Both the position numbers and the translations under genes were made by a program. A stretch of DNA of 64,000 nucleotides, taken from Rhodamnia argentea. Its lineage: Eukaryota > Streptophyta > Magnoliopsida > Myrtales > Myrtaceae. How positions within the stretch are numbered: position 1 is the first letter of the stretch; the number at the start of each line of letters is the position of its first letter. Where the stretch lies: the NCBI RefSeq assembly GCF_020921035.1, contig NC_063157.1, positions 186,001 through 250,000 of the forward strand. The letters are read 5' to 3'. The notes under the pieces are model-generated. The model did no database searches. It was not told the DNA's origin and saw only the letters and a list, made by a program, of their open reading frames with translations. This document shows positions 12,701 to 24,965 of this stretch, in pieces.

Positions 12701-15700
12701 GAAAATAGCCAAACCATTAGAGACAGATGGCGCCAAAAGTTTTGGTAACTAGATTAACTACCTGACCAAGTTCCTAAAAAGACTAACTAACCCCCCTTGG
12801 CTGCACTGAATTAAAGAGGGACCAATTAGCCGCATCTCAAATATTAGCAGCACAATTCAGTATCTCCCATTGCTCCACAACTTCCCTGTAGGTTACAGCT
12901 CCTGGTCAATCATTGATCAAATTGTCCTTTGATATGACCCACCATATTTTTGTGTAGCTCCATAATGCCACTCTTGATTTTACCAAATACGGCTCCTTAT
13001 TTCCCAGCAACATCATTAGGCCTCCCAAACAAATGGAAATGCTGACATGAGGACGAGTATACCCTGTAGTGAAATAGCAGTTCTCTTACTTTTTCCGATT
13101 AAAAAAAAAAAATTTCTTTGGACTAACTACGATACTCCTCACGCAAAAACTTCTCACCTGCCATATGCAGTTTCATTTTCCAGACGCTCTGCGAGCTGAT
13201 ACCAAACAGCAGGCTTTGAAACATAGCATACACTGCTAATCATCTGTGCTATGGCCTGGTAGCACAATTGTGTGATGGGTCATTGCATTTGAAGGTGAAA
13301 ATTTTAGTTATAAAGGGGAGGGGTCTCAACAATGTTTAAACATTAGAAAGACAACAGAAAATAAGATTCTCACTTGTAAGTTCTCAGTTTCCCATAGAGA
13401 CAGTAATGGTAATTATGCTGAATTTGTGTCTTTCTGTTGAATTGTGCTTATATACTTTTAATTTGAAGTCAGGAAGATTTCAAGAAAATATGAGCCTTCA
13501 TAGAGAATCTGGCCGTTTTACAGAATCATTCTTACAAAATGATGTTGAACTGTACTTGGCAGTGTTTGACCACCAAACGCAGTTAGCCTACTGGTGATTC
13601 TGGCTCTCATCTGTAGTCAATGAGGGCACAAGTTCAATTCTCAAGAGAGAGAATTTCGTAAGGAGACCAGTCTGTCCTCGTGCAGAAAAATTTGTGGTCT
13701 GTTCACTCGCTAGGGGTACCACAATGATTAGCTCGCTGACCTTAGACCGTTGGGTCACAAGTGGTGTGAGTAGCTGTGGCTCAATTTGAACGTTTTGTAG
13801 TGGGTGTGGAACTCCTACATTAACGTCCCTGGATATTTTGCTAGAGTAGACCAACCCTTCATCATGGCAGCGGTTGACTGCAAATGTAGGTTACTTCCAA
13901 ATTACCAATGAGAACTTAACTCGTCAAAGAGAGGGTATTTAGCCAGTTCTTGAGCAATCTGTCAGTAAGCATAGTATTTGTATGGGTAAATAGTGCTAAA
14001 CCTAGTAAGCCATCATTTCATCATTTCTATTAAGACAAACTCTAATGTTCTCATTGCAAAGAAAAGTTTCTGTATTCAACTTGTCAATACATTTCAGGTT
14101 GGTTTACTTCTTGGGAAAGCCTATTCAGAATGGGGCCATGTTAGTGATGCAGTATCAGTTTATGATGGGCTCATCTCTAGTCACCCTAATGATTTTCGGG
14201 GATACCTAGCAAAGGTCTCTTTTTTCATCTAGAAACTTGCTGTTTCTTGTTGGATTATCTGATGCAATTATTATGGATATAGGTGCTGCATTTATTTTAT
14301 TTATACCTCACGCGCATTCTTAATATATTACCATGCCCGTATTTTTTTTGTTTTTCATTCCATGAATATAGCTATTTTGTTAACGGAGGGACTCACAAAA
14401 AGAAAAAATCAAAATGAAGAATAAAGATTATGCAAGAGAGAGCTACCTTGCCAGATATAGTTAATCCTGTAGATGTTTGTGCTTCCTGCTTCGAGTATGC
14501 ATCAGACCAAATGTAGTCTATATATATATATATAGAGAGAGACAGAGAGACAGAGAGACAGAGAGACAGAGACAGAGACAGAGACAGAGACAGAGACAGA
14601 GAGCTTTTACTTGGCATGGTTGAGGTGGGATTTTAAGTCTCTTTAGTTGCTGAAAATACAAGTACATTAGTAATGTTTATTACAGCTCTCAGTGGGTTTT
14701 GGCAAAAAAAGGCAAAAATAAAATAAAAATTGGAGGAAGAAGAAGAAAAACTGCCAAGTTAGTTAAGCTAAAGGACCCTCTTGTTTTCTATTGTGGGATT
14801 GAGCCAAATCAGTTGTAATTTTGAACTTATAGAAACTACTACCACCTAAACAAGGCTAGGGACGCGCTTTTTGTTCCTCAACATGAACTTTTTCTTCCGA
14901 AGGTTAGCCTAAGTTCCTCCATTTTTTATTTTCTGGTATCAAAGAAGCTCAGATCGTGATTTTTTTCATTTTTATGTTGTTATGCTTCCTGTGGACTTTT
15001 TAACTGTTTGGCTTAGGTAACCTCTGGAAATCTAACTATTGGACAACATATTTCTCTCTCCTGTTTTGCAGGGGATTATATTGAAACAGAATGGTAGAGC
15101 TGGAGAAGCAGAGAGGATGTTTATACAGGTGAGTATAAAAGCTTAGGCAGTCATGAGAATGTCTTCATGGGCATATGCATGTGGTTTTTGCAGTCTGAGA
15201 TGAAGTGACTGACCTCTGGTTAGAAACTTTAACGAGAATGATGCACAAACTCAAAATCATCATGTGATATGGCTGGCGTCATGCCTTTCGCATTTAATGC
15301 AATGGTATGTGATGTATGAGGAGCTCTTCCAGGCGAGTAGGGAAATCAGTTCAATTGTCAGTAACGGAGCTTTACAGCATTCTGCTGACAGAGTCTTTAG
15401 AGAGCTTGCTAGAAGAGCATTTCCATGTAAGTAATTTTTTAGGCTAGGAAGCAACGTGCAACCAATATGAGTCGTCGCGTTAACAATTAGCTTTTCGTGT
15501 TCATGCCAAATCTTTTGAAATGTGAGGAACTAAAAATTACCTTTCCATCAGGGAGGTTCAACTATTCTTATTGTTGAGGGTGTAAAAGGCAGTATTGAAC
15601 CCCATTTTAATTGTTTGGCAGGGAGAGTCTGCTTGCTGTCATAAACTCATTGTTGAACTGGTTGTTGCCAGTAGACTCAAAGTTGGATGTTGTCATTCTA

Positions 15701-15824
15701 ATCATGTAGCATTAGTTACTCAATACTATATTTTGTGAACTTCACTTGATTGTTTACTTTGCAGGCACGATTTTTTGCACCGGAGAAGGCCAAGGTGCTT
15801 GTGGATCGTTATGCTGGACAGTGA
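6704..15824 (+). CDS. Chloroplast-type tetratricopeptide-repeat protein, membrane-anchored (15 exons, 392 aa)
   Basis: Exons: 6704-6802, 6895-6938, 7153-7190, 7813-7906, 8307-8412, 8512-8582, 9431-9500, 10008-10070, 10536-10607, 10686-10787, 11323-11397, 12239-12349, 14098-14214, 15072-15128, 15765-15824. All phases close to 392 residues. The N-terminus (MSLVATYSAPIYRNLNP) is rich in Ser, Thr and Arg with few acidic residues, as in plastid transit peptides. Exon 6 encodes a hydrophobic helix at about residues 128-147 (VGVGVAVVVFGLVFALG). After it come helical pairs typical of TPRs, with motifs such as GAAVTLAELGEYTKAAARLE, LGEVKFELKDYEGSAAAYRSA and LGKAYSEWGHVSDAVSVYDG. TPRs are protein-docking scaffolds; the organisation recalls chloroplast TPR proteins such as Arabidopsis At1g78915 (from memory), whose gene also sits next to VHP2. 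The partner is unknown. Introns are unusually long (intron 12 is 1.75 kb). Confidence 0.88.
14519..14604 (+). repeat. Compound (TA)n / (GAGACA)n microsatellite in TPR-gene intron 13
   Basis: A short TA run to about 14534 changes into GAGAGACA and then GAGACA units up to about 14603. Open frames rich in Ser-Leu on the minus strand are artefacts of this repeat. Confidence 0.9.
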
Positions 15825-16697
15825 GCGACTTTCTCCACTGCCTTCACTTGTTAGGAACAGGAGCCTTGACTCAGCTTGATAGTCCATTTGGCTTTATAGG
15901 ATTGTGTAGACATGAGTTAGATGACTACCTGTATGACTTCATTGAGTTGTTTTATATAATAAGGGAGATTAACAAGATTTCCCCTTACCCAAAAAAAAAA
16001 CAAGATTTTTTTCCCATAGTCTGTCGAAATCTAGAGCTGCCAAAGACCAAGGTTGTGATGTTCAATTTTTGGCTCCCATAATTTGGAATTCCTTTTAAAT
16101 GGATTAATTCCTCCCCTTTGAACCACTTGCTTGCTGAACTTGTACTACGTACATTGTTGTCCAAAGAAATATGACCAGGGGCATGGACTTAAGGTTCTGC
16201 TTGAACCACCTAACTGTCAATTCTCTGAAACTGATGAGACTATGAGAGTGACTATGATCATCGCACACTCTAGGAATTTGTTGATTATCTAGAGAGTTAT
16301 AGTAGACATTCGCGTAGGATGACTACTGGAGTTGATCTTAATTTCAGATTGCAGGTAATGGCATAAGAACGGAAAGAGCATAGATTAGCTAGAAGCATCA
16401 GTGAGCTGCAAGGTGGTAATAGTTCAATTTCTGCTTCATTTAATGGTAGATGTAATTGAAGGAGAGCAACCCTTGGTTCAAAGCCGCCCAACTAATAACT
16501 ATTTCTCACCAAAGCAAGTCTGCCTTTTTTTTTTTTTTTCTCTTTTGGCCATCAAAGAAAGCCTACCTTATTCACTCCTATTTTTATCTTGCCCTGTCTA
16601 TTACCTCTCCTACACTGCCTTTAAAAGCATAAGTAATATCACTCAAAGGACCACAATACATATTGAAGAAAGTAAGAGAGAAACATGAAAGCAGAAG
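15825..16697. other. Intergenic region between convergent TPR and SAUR genes
   Basis: Holds the 3' flanks of two genes pointing at each other. A 16-T run lies near 16526-16541. No gene, RNA or transposon terminus recognised. Confidence 0.6.
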
Positions 16698-17234
16698 TTA
16701 TCTGCACATTTGAGGCTGATGGGAGGGTGTGAGCTCACAATCTGATGAGGCACAGCTAATGGCGTCTTTCTCCACATACTCATGCGAGAAGAACGTGACT
16801 TCTCTTTTTTCCTCGACAGCCTTCAAGATCATCTCAAAAACACAGACTTCACATGGGATCTTGAGAACTCCTTCCTGTTGGAAGCCAAACTCTTCTTCTG
16901 CTTCTTGCAGAAGTATCCCGAATGCCGGGTGTCCTAGATGCTCAGTTGGGATCACAAATCTCTTCAGCTCTTTCCCCACGCAGACGGCCAGAAAGCCTTT
17001 GGGGACGACTTCACTAGACGATGCCAAGACCTCCGAGAAGGAAAGAGTTCTCTTTAGAAACTTGATGCTTTTGCTGCCATTACCCATGGAGGTTGTGGTT
17101 GAACTGGAGTTGACAGTGCTGCTATTGCCACTTCTGTTGGTGTTCTTGGGGGCATTTGCGAGCTTTTTCCACTTCTTGAGGATCTGTTGAAGCCTAACAA
17201 TGTCACTAATCTTGTTAGACTTCTTAGAATCCAT
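16698..17234 (-). CDS. SAUR-family auxin-responsive protein (178 aa, intronless)
   Basis: Small auxin-up RNA protein. SAURs are short-lived regulators; many promote cell expansion by inhibiting PP2C.D phosphatases and so activating plasma-membrane H+-ATPase. The canonical domain spans about residues 76-155: VPKGFLAVCVGKELKRFVIP, then HLGHPAFGILLQEAEEEFGF, then GVLKIPCEVCVFEMIL. The N-terminal 75 residues form a basic helix (DIVRLQQILKKWKKLA) followed by a Ser/Thr/Asn-rich linker, as in the longer SAUR subgroup. The single exon is normal for the family. Arabidopsis SAUR47 (At3g20220, from memory) lies beside BTL1, and here too the next gene is a BTL1-like carrier. No auxin-response element was convincingly identified. 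Confidence 0.95.
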   Translation of the reverse strand: MDSKKSNKISDIVRLQQILKKWKKLANAPKNTNRSGNSSTVNSSSTTTSMGNGSKSIKFLKRTLSFSEVLASSSEVVPKGFLAVCVGKELKRFVIPTEHLGHPAFGILLQEAEEEFGFQQEGVLKIPCEVCVFEMILKAVEEKREVTFFSHEYVEKDAISCASSDCELTPSHQPQMCR

Positions 17235-17370
17235 GAAGTTGACGTGCCTTCAGGAATATGGGATTTCACAAACTTCTCTTGTTTGGTGGTGATGTTTCGG
17301 GGGTTTTAAGCTAGTCGAGGAGGGGTGCCTGGTCAAGGTGCATAGGAATATTCAATGCACGTTCTACTCC

Positions 17371-17442
17371 GTTATTTAAGCATTTCGTTGAAGCTAAGAG
17401 TCCGTCGGTTGCTGGTTGCAACTGCCACTGATGAATATATAG
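17371..17442 (-). promoter_or_regulatory. Candidate TATA elements of the SAUR gene
   Basis: Reading the minus strand upstream of the SAUR ATG (17234), TTAAATAA occurs near 17371-17379 (about 140 nt upstream) and TATATA near 17436-17442 (about 200 nt upstream). Either could set the transcription start; the sequence does not decide between them. Confidence 0.35.
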
Positions 17443-17982
17443 TAAAAAGAAAATGACTGATGCATTTGGCCTTTATTTCTTGGTTTCTGTGGCCCTTTTT
17501 ACTTTATTCCGTCTTTCCGTGCCTCAGATGGCTACAGATCCATATAAAAGAAGTTCTAAGAAGAGCTCGGCTTTTCTTGCGCTATATTTTATTAACTGTA
17601 AATGTGCGTTTGTGAAGCAAAGTATAAAGTGCTAGATATTAGATTAGCTGGTGCTCAGTCTCCCCTTTCTTACGAATAGTACTGGTTTCTTTCTGATTCA
17701 ACTGTCTCAACAGTCAAAACCGCCTAGAAAGGCATCATCCACATGCATGCTCCTCTTAATAATTGACCCTCCTGCACAGCACATTGGTGTTGGTGTTTGG
17801 AGCTCTGTTTAGTAAATAAATGCACCGAAGCTCTTCATGCACCCCTTTTGCTCATTGGATTTGGGATGGCCGAGCGGATCCTAGAAGCCAAATGGCTCTG
17901 GAGAAACCCATGTGGCCTCCCCACTCTTTTTCTGTTTGTTGCAAAGGGAACATGCAGCCCCTTCCTTCAGCCACCATCCTCA

Positions 17983-18735
17983 TGTTAGCGGTATAGCGGT
18001 CTGCCCTAGGAACCAATCAAGGTTGATACTCTAACACTAGTTGTGGATTAGATTGTGTCGAAAAACGACCTTCGCTATACTTAGGTATAATGTGTTGCTA
18101 GAGACCGCTTATTGCTAATATTTAGTAAACCTACGGGGTCGCACACAATAGCGAATTAAGTTTATATTTTCTCTAAGCCTTGATATACTTAAGAAGTAGA
18201 TTTTAATTTATTCTCAATATCTACGCGATCGTGTACGTTATGAGATAACGATGAAACGCACGATTGGAGATAAACGATTTGGTGGACCCGAATTGCCCGA
18301 CCCCACTTCTTTTATTACGCGTAAATATTGAGGTTATATATAGACATAGAAAACCCTAGAGACGTCTATGAGAATAAAAAAGAAAAACGCAGAGAGTCGT
18401 TCTCTGTTTTTGAGATCTTTGAGAGAGTCTCGAAGATAAAAAAAAGGCAATCAAAGAGGAGGAGCTCCAAGATCCGTAAGTTCGCACTTGGATCGTTGGA
18501 GACTTCGGTTCGTGTGTGTGGATATCAGCAGAGGCGCAACACTTGGGGCGCTAATCCGGACACAACCGATCGTTAATCTAATTTCGATCCGCAAAAGATA
18601 CGACTTGAGCTTCTATTGATTTCAATATATGCATGGATCCTGTCTAGGGTTTTGGTTTAGATTTATATTCCGCTGTGTTTTATCAATCCCGAAACCCCAT
18701 CTCTTCACATATTCCACATCATCGTAGCAATACAT
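17983..18735 (+). mobile_element. Candidate solo LTR of a Copia-type retrotransposon
   Basis: The stretch opens with TGTTAGCGG, has a TATA-like TTATATATAG at about 18333, then a GA-rich leader and a block reading GTGTGGATATCAGCAGAGGC, followed by TTCCGCTGTGTTTTATCAAT. That order (U3, TATA, R, U5) and the last two blocks resemble the 3' ends of plant Copia LTRs. No partner LTR, primer-binding site or gag/pol frame is nearby, so it would be a solo LTR. No 5-bp target duplication was found and the right edge is uncertain (between about 18680 and 18735). Confidence 0.35.
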
Positions 18736-21082
18736 TGTCACCTTGTCAAAACGAACTAACTTTGTTTCTTCTTAAAATAACCTTGATGCACATGATATGA
18801 TCGTGGTTTGTGATGTACGATTATCTTTTGAGAGCTGAAAATATGTTGTAGGGGAGATCTCTCTGTGTAAGAAAAAGGCGGATCTGCATAGATAACTGGC
18901 GTACGTTTTTGTACCTTGGGAAGAAACCCATAATAAAATGCCATCTCTATGTATTCTAGATGATGCTGCAGAAAAAGAGTTAAAAGTCCATGTGGCTAGA
19001 TCAGTTACCTCATAATCAAGAATATGTAATTAATTTGAAGGGGAAAGGCTCTAATGAGAGTTAGAATAATGTGCATGGTACAATGACAAAACATAGTTGG
19101 AGCATCTTAAGGTAGTTGACCGAGTGGGAGTGCTATTTTAAGTGTCGGAACCAGATTGAAAACAAATGATGCAACAGTTAAATAAGGGGCACTTGCCCGA
19201 TTTGCAAGGGAAAGAGGAGAGCTGATTGCTTGGTCAAACTTCAATGGAGATGGACAATTCGTACAATACCATTAATAAACCAAGGCTTTGAGCTCCAAGC
19301 TCATGATCAAGTCGATAAAGAAGAGAGTATGCCATTGGAAGAAGCAAATGGCAGATTAAGTTAATCAACCAACCCATGATTGCAGGGCTCATGATGAAAT
19401 CCCACCTCCCGAGGAGGGAGAAACACTTCTTTTATCAGTCTTTTAGTATTGGGCTCTCGTGGCTAATAATTTGGATCTGGTTCACATGACCCTCTTCTTC
19501 ATTTGAAAAGTACAGGGAACCTCCTCAAATTCATAGCTACAATACAAGTACCTCTCTCTCTCTCTCTCTCTCTCTCCCTCCCATCATCTCATCAGATTAC
19601 TCGCACTGGTATGCATGTGGTCGTACGTACGTAACATTTGATAAACTGCAACTTGACCAAGAACGGCGGGCAATGATGGGTCGTTTCTATCCGCCATTCC
19701 TAGATAGTAGGTTTCGAAAGCCAGAGCTGTTTATTATCGCGAAAGAAGACTATTTTTTTTTTACTACAAGCAGTCATAATTCAGTTTCGAATGTAAGAGC
19801 TCATGGCAAACCAAATCGAATTTTCTCGGTCGATTAGCTCGGTAGTTTGGTCTCGTTTTTCACACAGCTCCCTTTTGTTGAGTTATTGATTCAAATGACC
19901 CTCCCAAATGTGTTAGCTACTATAGATAAAGTGATTGACGGCCCTCCTATCGGTCTAACCTTTTTTTTTTTTTTTTTTCTCGCTATAGAGTGTACAACAT
20001 TTTTCTATAGTTCTTCATGGTCCGTTTGGTAATATAATCCCACCTTGACATTGTCTCTATGAAATTAACTTGAGTTGGAAACATCAGTATGTATATAAGA
20101 ATTCGATATGACTTTTCTAGGAGTTACTATGTGGAAGGACCACAGTCTGTAATTTAATATGCGTTCCACTGAATTAAAGAGAACGAAAAAAAAAAAAAAA
20201 AGGAAAAGGAGTGAGATAAATCATCCAGGCGGAAGCGGACGGATCCAGCAGCCATGGACAAAGAAAGGGGAGCGAATGAATCTCTTGCTCTATAGCTAAG
20301 GCCAAGATCAAGACCAAGACCATCACCATCCCTCACGTGATGAATGCAAGTCTTGCAGCTGGAAGAACTGAGGAACAGTGATGGGCCTCCACTAGCCCAG
20401 TCATTGCTCCTTGCAGGATTCCCACATGGAAAAACCATCGGTATGAGTCGGAAACAAACCAATGATACCATGGGCTACGAACGACAAACGTTAAAAAAAT
20501 GGAGAAGAGAAATAATAGTATCATGGGCCTCCTCCAGCTACCACGTTGCTACCTATGCAGAGAGGCGTACAAAAAGGCTGGGGCCGAGTGGGGGAGGCAT
20601 CTTCAAACTTTTGGAGGGAAAGCAACAGCAACAGCAACAGCAACTGGTGAGCCTTTCTCCCCAGGTCAATTCCATCTTTGTCCGCCTTCCTTTGCCTTAA
20701 CCGCCCCGGTCTAACATTTGAAAGAAGGAGCCATCGAGAGTGTCTGGTCTTCTTCTTTTGGGCAATTTCGTCCCGCACTCCTTCTTTTTAGGCCCTCCGT
20801 CTCCGTGTAGCTAGCTACATCCATTTTCACCCATCTTCTTGCTCTTGATGAGATGATTTATATTATGTTTCCAAATTTGTACTAAAGCATTGATGAAAAG
20901 GTTACCTATCCTCACAAGAATTTAATAGCACGCACATTACATATCAATATACATTATAAGACGCTAAAAGATGAACATTTGCTAATCATCAAAATAAATT
21001 ACTTAGCTGTGATTTCAAAAAAGTGGAAAGAGAAAACAAAAATATATATGCTCGGATATCGCCTCACCCGACACACACATTC
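18736..21082. other. Gene-free region
   Basis: AT-rich sequence with a CT microsatellite at 19552-19577, T runs near 19961-19978 and an A run near 20187-20202, and a GCAACA run at about 20623-20644. Open frames at 20154-20714 on both strands overlap one another, show no recognisable family and look like chance frames. Confidence 0.55.
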
Positions 21083-21210
21083 AAGAATCACGTTGAACAA
21101 GTTAAAAGTTTAGGGACAACATTGCATACCGAGTTAAAGTTTAAGAATCACATTAAATAAATTTAAAGTTCAGAGACAACATTGGATATTAAGTCAAAAT
21201 TGATGAATAA
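21083..21210 (+). repeat. Degenerate 60-bp tandem repeat, two units
   Basis: AAGAATCAC starts units at 21083 and 21143. Both continue with related sequence ending near ...GACAACATTG and ...GAGTTAAAGTTT. The copies differ at many positions, indicating an old duplication. Probably part of a decayed non-coding transposon. Confidence 0.65.
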
Positions 21211-22042
21211 TTTGTGTCATTATCAACGAGACGTGTCCAAATACGATGTAGACCCACAACCTAGCGTTTATGCTAGTTGATGTGTTGAAGAACTGCACAT
21301 TCTTTTTATTGGCCTTAAAAATTGCACCTTGCCAATTCAATGCATTGCGATAGATTCGTTTTGAACCCACGTAAAGGGGACCTTTTTATAGCCAAGTCCT
21401 AAATAAATGCAATGAGTAAAGCACAGTGTGGCGGAACCCACTTGCCTCCTTTTGCCCACGATCAAAAAGACCTCCTAAGTTGAGAATCTTCCAAGTAAAC
21501 CCTAGAAATCCCACCAGACGGAGGCAGATGAATGCCCCTGAGATCGCTAGGTTCGAGCTGATATTCCCCAAAAGGGAGGAAAAGGTAAAAGAAGAAGAAG
21601 AAGGACCCATGAATTATCATCTCCTTCTCGTCCAAAAATGAGCAAGTTACCATCCGATTCCACAGAGCGGTATCTTTGTCGTTGAGTTATCGAAGGTGCC
21701 CATCGTCGCACGACAGGGAAGCGATAAAAGGAGGAGGAGAGAAGGCCCGTCCAATGTCCCCCAGGTCTCCTTCTCAGGCACGTCAATCCATTTCTCCAGT
21801 CGTTTGTCCTCTTTGTCCTCAATTTGCTCACGCCTTTTTTGCTTTGCTCGAATGGTCTGCGAATATCTCTGCACTCATCATATGAATCTTTGAAGAAAGG
21901 AAGGGAACCCAGAAAGGGGGAAAAAAAGAGAGGAGGGAACCAATATATCTACTTGCATATTCTCTGTCCTGCAAAAGCTTTAGATGTAAAGTTGGTTTGA
22001 TACTGATAAGAGCTTCGATAATTTGAACAAAAAAATCTGGAC
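21211..22042 (+). promoter_or_regulatory. Upstream region and leader of the BTL1-like carrier gene
   Basis: About 830 bp before the carrier ATG. Overlapping open frames on both strands between 21386 and 21893 show no known domains and are treated as chance. No clear TATA box could be assigned. Confidence 0.3.
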
Positions 22043-22212
22043 ATGGAATCACAGTCGCAGAAGAAGACTTGTGGAGGGGTTAATGCGGGCTTTGGCGACG
22101 TCTATGGAGTGTTGATACTCTCCAAGGAGATGATCGACCTTGACAAGGACCCTCCTCCTTTCGAGCTCCGGTTTCAAGTTCCCGACTTCAAGCCCGTCCT
22201 CAAAGTGAGTAG

Positions 22213-22280
<68 letters not shown>

Positions 22281-24965
22281 TTTTTCTCTGGTTAGTTATT
22301 CTTTTGCACTCTGAACTTTTAGTCTCCGAGAAGCGTTTGATTGTGGATGGATACGGGATATTCTCTTCCCAAGAATTGCCTTTTAAGTTGATAGGAGTTA
22401 CCCATGACTTACTGAGCTCATGGATGAACTTTAGGAAAGCAGGAGCCACTTTTATGACACTCCGTTTTTTATGTGTTTGGCTGATTTGTAGGAAAACATG
22501 ACCCTGAATTGTCTTTGTTCTCCCCCAAAATCTGCTCTATAAAGGTTGGCTGCTGAACAAATTGGCACATGGCTGAGCATAAATGTTTACAGTGACTACA
22601 ACGTGTTCCTAGAGCAGAATCTTTGATGATTTTTGTTCAACTTATAAGAGACTGGTTGCTATAGACTTCCTCATGATTTGAGTTGTCATAATATGCTGTT
22701 GTCCCATTCGGGGCCTTCACTACCCAGCCGATTTTATTAATTGGTGATAGCCTATTCAGTCGATTCCATTCTGAAAATTTTTCTGCAATAAACCTGTGTG
22801 AGCTAAGAAACAGTGGAAGTATAGCTGTTGGCTTTATTGGAGATTACTGAAAAAAAAAAATTATGAAGTACTCTGGATCTGGAAAAGCAAATCACAGATC
22901 AAGCCAGAAGTTTGTCATTTTAAATCTAGACTATTTGTGCCATCTTTGTTTTGTCTTAGAAAAATATTGCTTATCCAAGTGTTAAAGTTATCTTATTTAT
23001 GCCTGCTTGAACTCTCAGATTTCTCCCTTGAAATTTCTTACGCACCTTCTCTCTCTTTACATAAGCATCTGTAGATGCTCTTTCCTGTAGTCTTGCAGTA
23101 TTTGTGGCTTACCAATTGCCAAAGTCATTTTTCCAATTCTCTAGAATTGAATTTTTTTAGTTATTCATTCTATGTAAATGCAGGATTTCTTCAGGACTAG
23201 AGAAGTTGGCGAGTTTCTTAGTGGGGCTTTGGCTGGAGCCATGACCAAGGCTATCCTTGCTCCTCTTGAGACAATCAGGTTCAAATAGTTCTTTTTTCAT
23301 TGAGTGTGTTATTTGCATTTTTCCCACAATATCAATTTCAAATGCTATCCAGTCACGCTTAACTACTTTGTAGACAAAAAGGGTATTCCACATTATAGCT
23401 TTCATCAACCTTATCTTGTAAATCTTGTTCCATAAGCCCCCAATACACATAAAGTTTTCAGTTGAGGTGTTTTCAGGGTTAGGGTTTTACCGTACTCTGT
23501 TAGTCTCATCTCATGGTTAACTTTATGGGGGACATGTCTGTCCAGGAGAATCTGTGATAATTCATAATTGTGGTACTCTGTGATTACAATTTGCTATCCA
23601 AGCTTTATTTCCAATCCACCCTTTTAATTCACTGAGTCATGGGTCCTTTGTACTCTAATCTTTCGTATGGTGCGCAACTAAGTGATATTTGTATTTCTAC
23701 CCAACCTCGGCAGCAATGCTGTTTACAGGAGTGCACTCTTAAGATATTTAGAATATTTGAGCTCAGTTGTTACTTGTATTTGCAGGACAAGAATGATAGT
23801 TGGTGTCGGATCGAAAAACATTGCTGGTAGTTTCCTTGAGGTCATGGAGCAGCAGGGATGGCAAGGACTTTGGGCTGGCAATACAATCAATATGCTCCGC
23901 ATCGTTCCTACTCAGGCAATTGAGCTTGGAACATTCGAGTGTGTCAAGCGAGCAATGACATCTGCACAAGAACAGTGGAAGCAGAATGAGGGTCCCAAGG
24001 TGCAATTAGGTAGTCTGAATCTTAGGTTCTCCCTCTCCTGGATCTCTCCAGTCGCCGTTGCTGGTGCAGCTGCTGGCATTGCTAGCACTCTTGTCTGTCA
24101 TCCCCTTGAAGTTCTGAAGGTATCCAAACTTATGCTCCCATTCTGTGTGCACCAATGTCTTCACTTACTTTTGCTTTTCATTGTTTGAATTGTATGTAGA
24201 CGGTTATCTGTTCTTAACTCTCATGGTCTCATGATGCCATAGGAGCTTTTCAAAACTGATAGTGTCCTAATTCTCTTGTAGGATCGGTTGACTATAAGTC
24301 GAGACATATACCCTAGCTTACGGGTTGCCTTAAGTAAGATCTATCAAGATGGTGGACTTGGGGCATTTTATGCTGGCATTTCACCCACGCTAATTGGTAT
24401 GCTTCCATACAGTACAAGTTACTACTTCATCTATGAGACGGTCAAGAAGTCTTATTGTTCAGGAAAGAATAAGAAGTCCTTGAGCCGTCCTGAAATGCTT
24501 CTAATTGGAGCATTTGCAGGTGAGAATCCTTCGTTAGTGATAATGCTGGTTGATCAATGCTACCCTGGTCATTTTCTTCTGTTACCATTTCAGTGGTCTC
24601 CTGTATTTATTAGAATTTTTGGTCATTTAGGAGTTGCAAAACCATTGGTAGCATTTTTCCTATTTCACGTCTGAACAGTATTTCTTTTTCCCCTTCTCTC
24701 TATCACTTGGTCAGGTTTTACAGCTAGCACCATCAGCTTCCCGTTGGAGGTGGCAAGGAAGAGGCTAATGGTGGGAGCTCTGCAAGGGAAGTGTCCGCCT
24801 CACATGGCGGGGGCACTGGCTGAAGTCATTAGGGAGGAGGGTCTGATTGGACTGTACAGAGGGTGGGGTGCGAGTTGTTTGAAAGTTATGCCCTCCTCTG
24901 GCATCACCTGGATGTTCTATGAAGCTTGGAAAGATATTTTGGTTGTCGGTAGACATCCCATATAA
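22043..24965 (+). CDS. BTL1: Mitochondrial carrier family protein, BTL1-like adenine nucleotide transporter (5 exons, 359 aa)
   Basis: Inner-membrane solute carrier, in the plant group annotated as probable mitochondrial adenine nucleotide transporters (Brittle1-like). Exons: 22043-22204, 23184-23278, 23786-24119, 24282-24519, 24715-24965. Three repeats each carry the carrier signature Px[DE]xx[KR]: PLETIR (about residues 81-86), PLEVLK (192-197) and PLEVAR (286-291). Conserved small-residue motifs include GEFLSGALAGAMTKA, GAAAGIAS and GWQGLWAGNTINMLRIVPTQ. The 54-residue N-terminal exon is hydrophilic and has no EF hands, so it is not the Ca2+-regulated class. The length fits the family. The donor site of intron 1 is followed within about 10 nt by a 60-bp CT microsatellite. 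Substrate specificity cannot be read from sequence; nucleotide transport is inherited from the family name. Confidence 0.93.
22214..22274 (+). repeat. (CT)n microsatellite in BTL1 intron 1
   Basis: About 30 uninterrupted CT units starting some 10 nt after the 5' splice site. The reverse strand reads as a false Arg-Glu repeat protein. Confidence 0.95.

Noticed and set aside
13590-13880. Possible tRNA-derived SINE in a TPR-gene intron (GTTCAATTCTC resembling a B box)
   Set aside because: No convincing A box, poly(A) or TTG tail, or flanking duplication.
17858-17925. tRNA-like stretch GGGATGGCCGAGCGGATCC resembling a Leu/Ser tRNA 5' half
   Set aside because: No matching acceptor stem, no B box (GGTTCGAATCC type) and no plausible anticodon arm downstream; probably coincidence.
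20154-20778. Several overlapping open frames on both strands
   Set aside because: Mutually overlapping, low-complexity (GCAACA and A runs), no recognisable family or splice context.
22049-22276. Minus-strand Arg-Glu repeat frame
   Set aside because: Translation of the CT microsatellite plus antisense of BTL1 exon 1.
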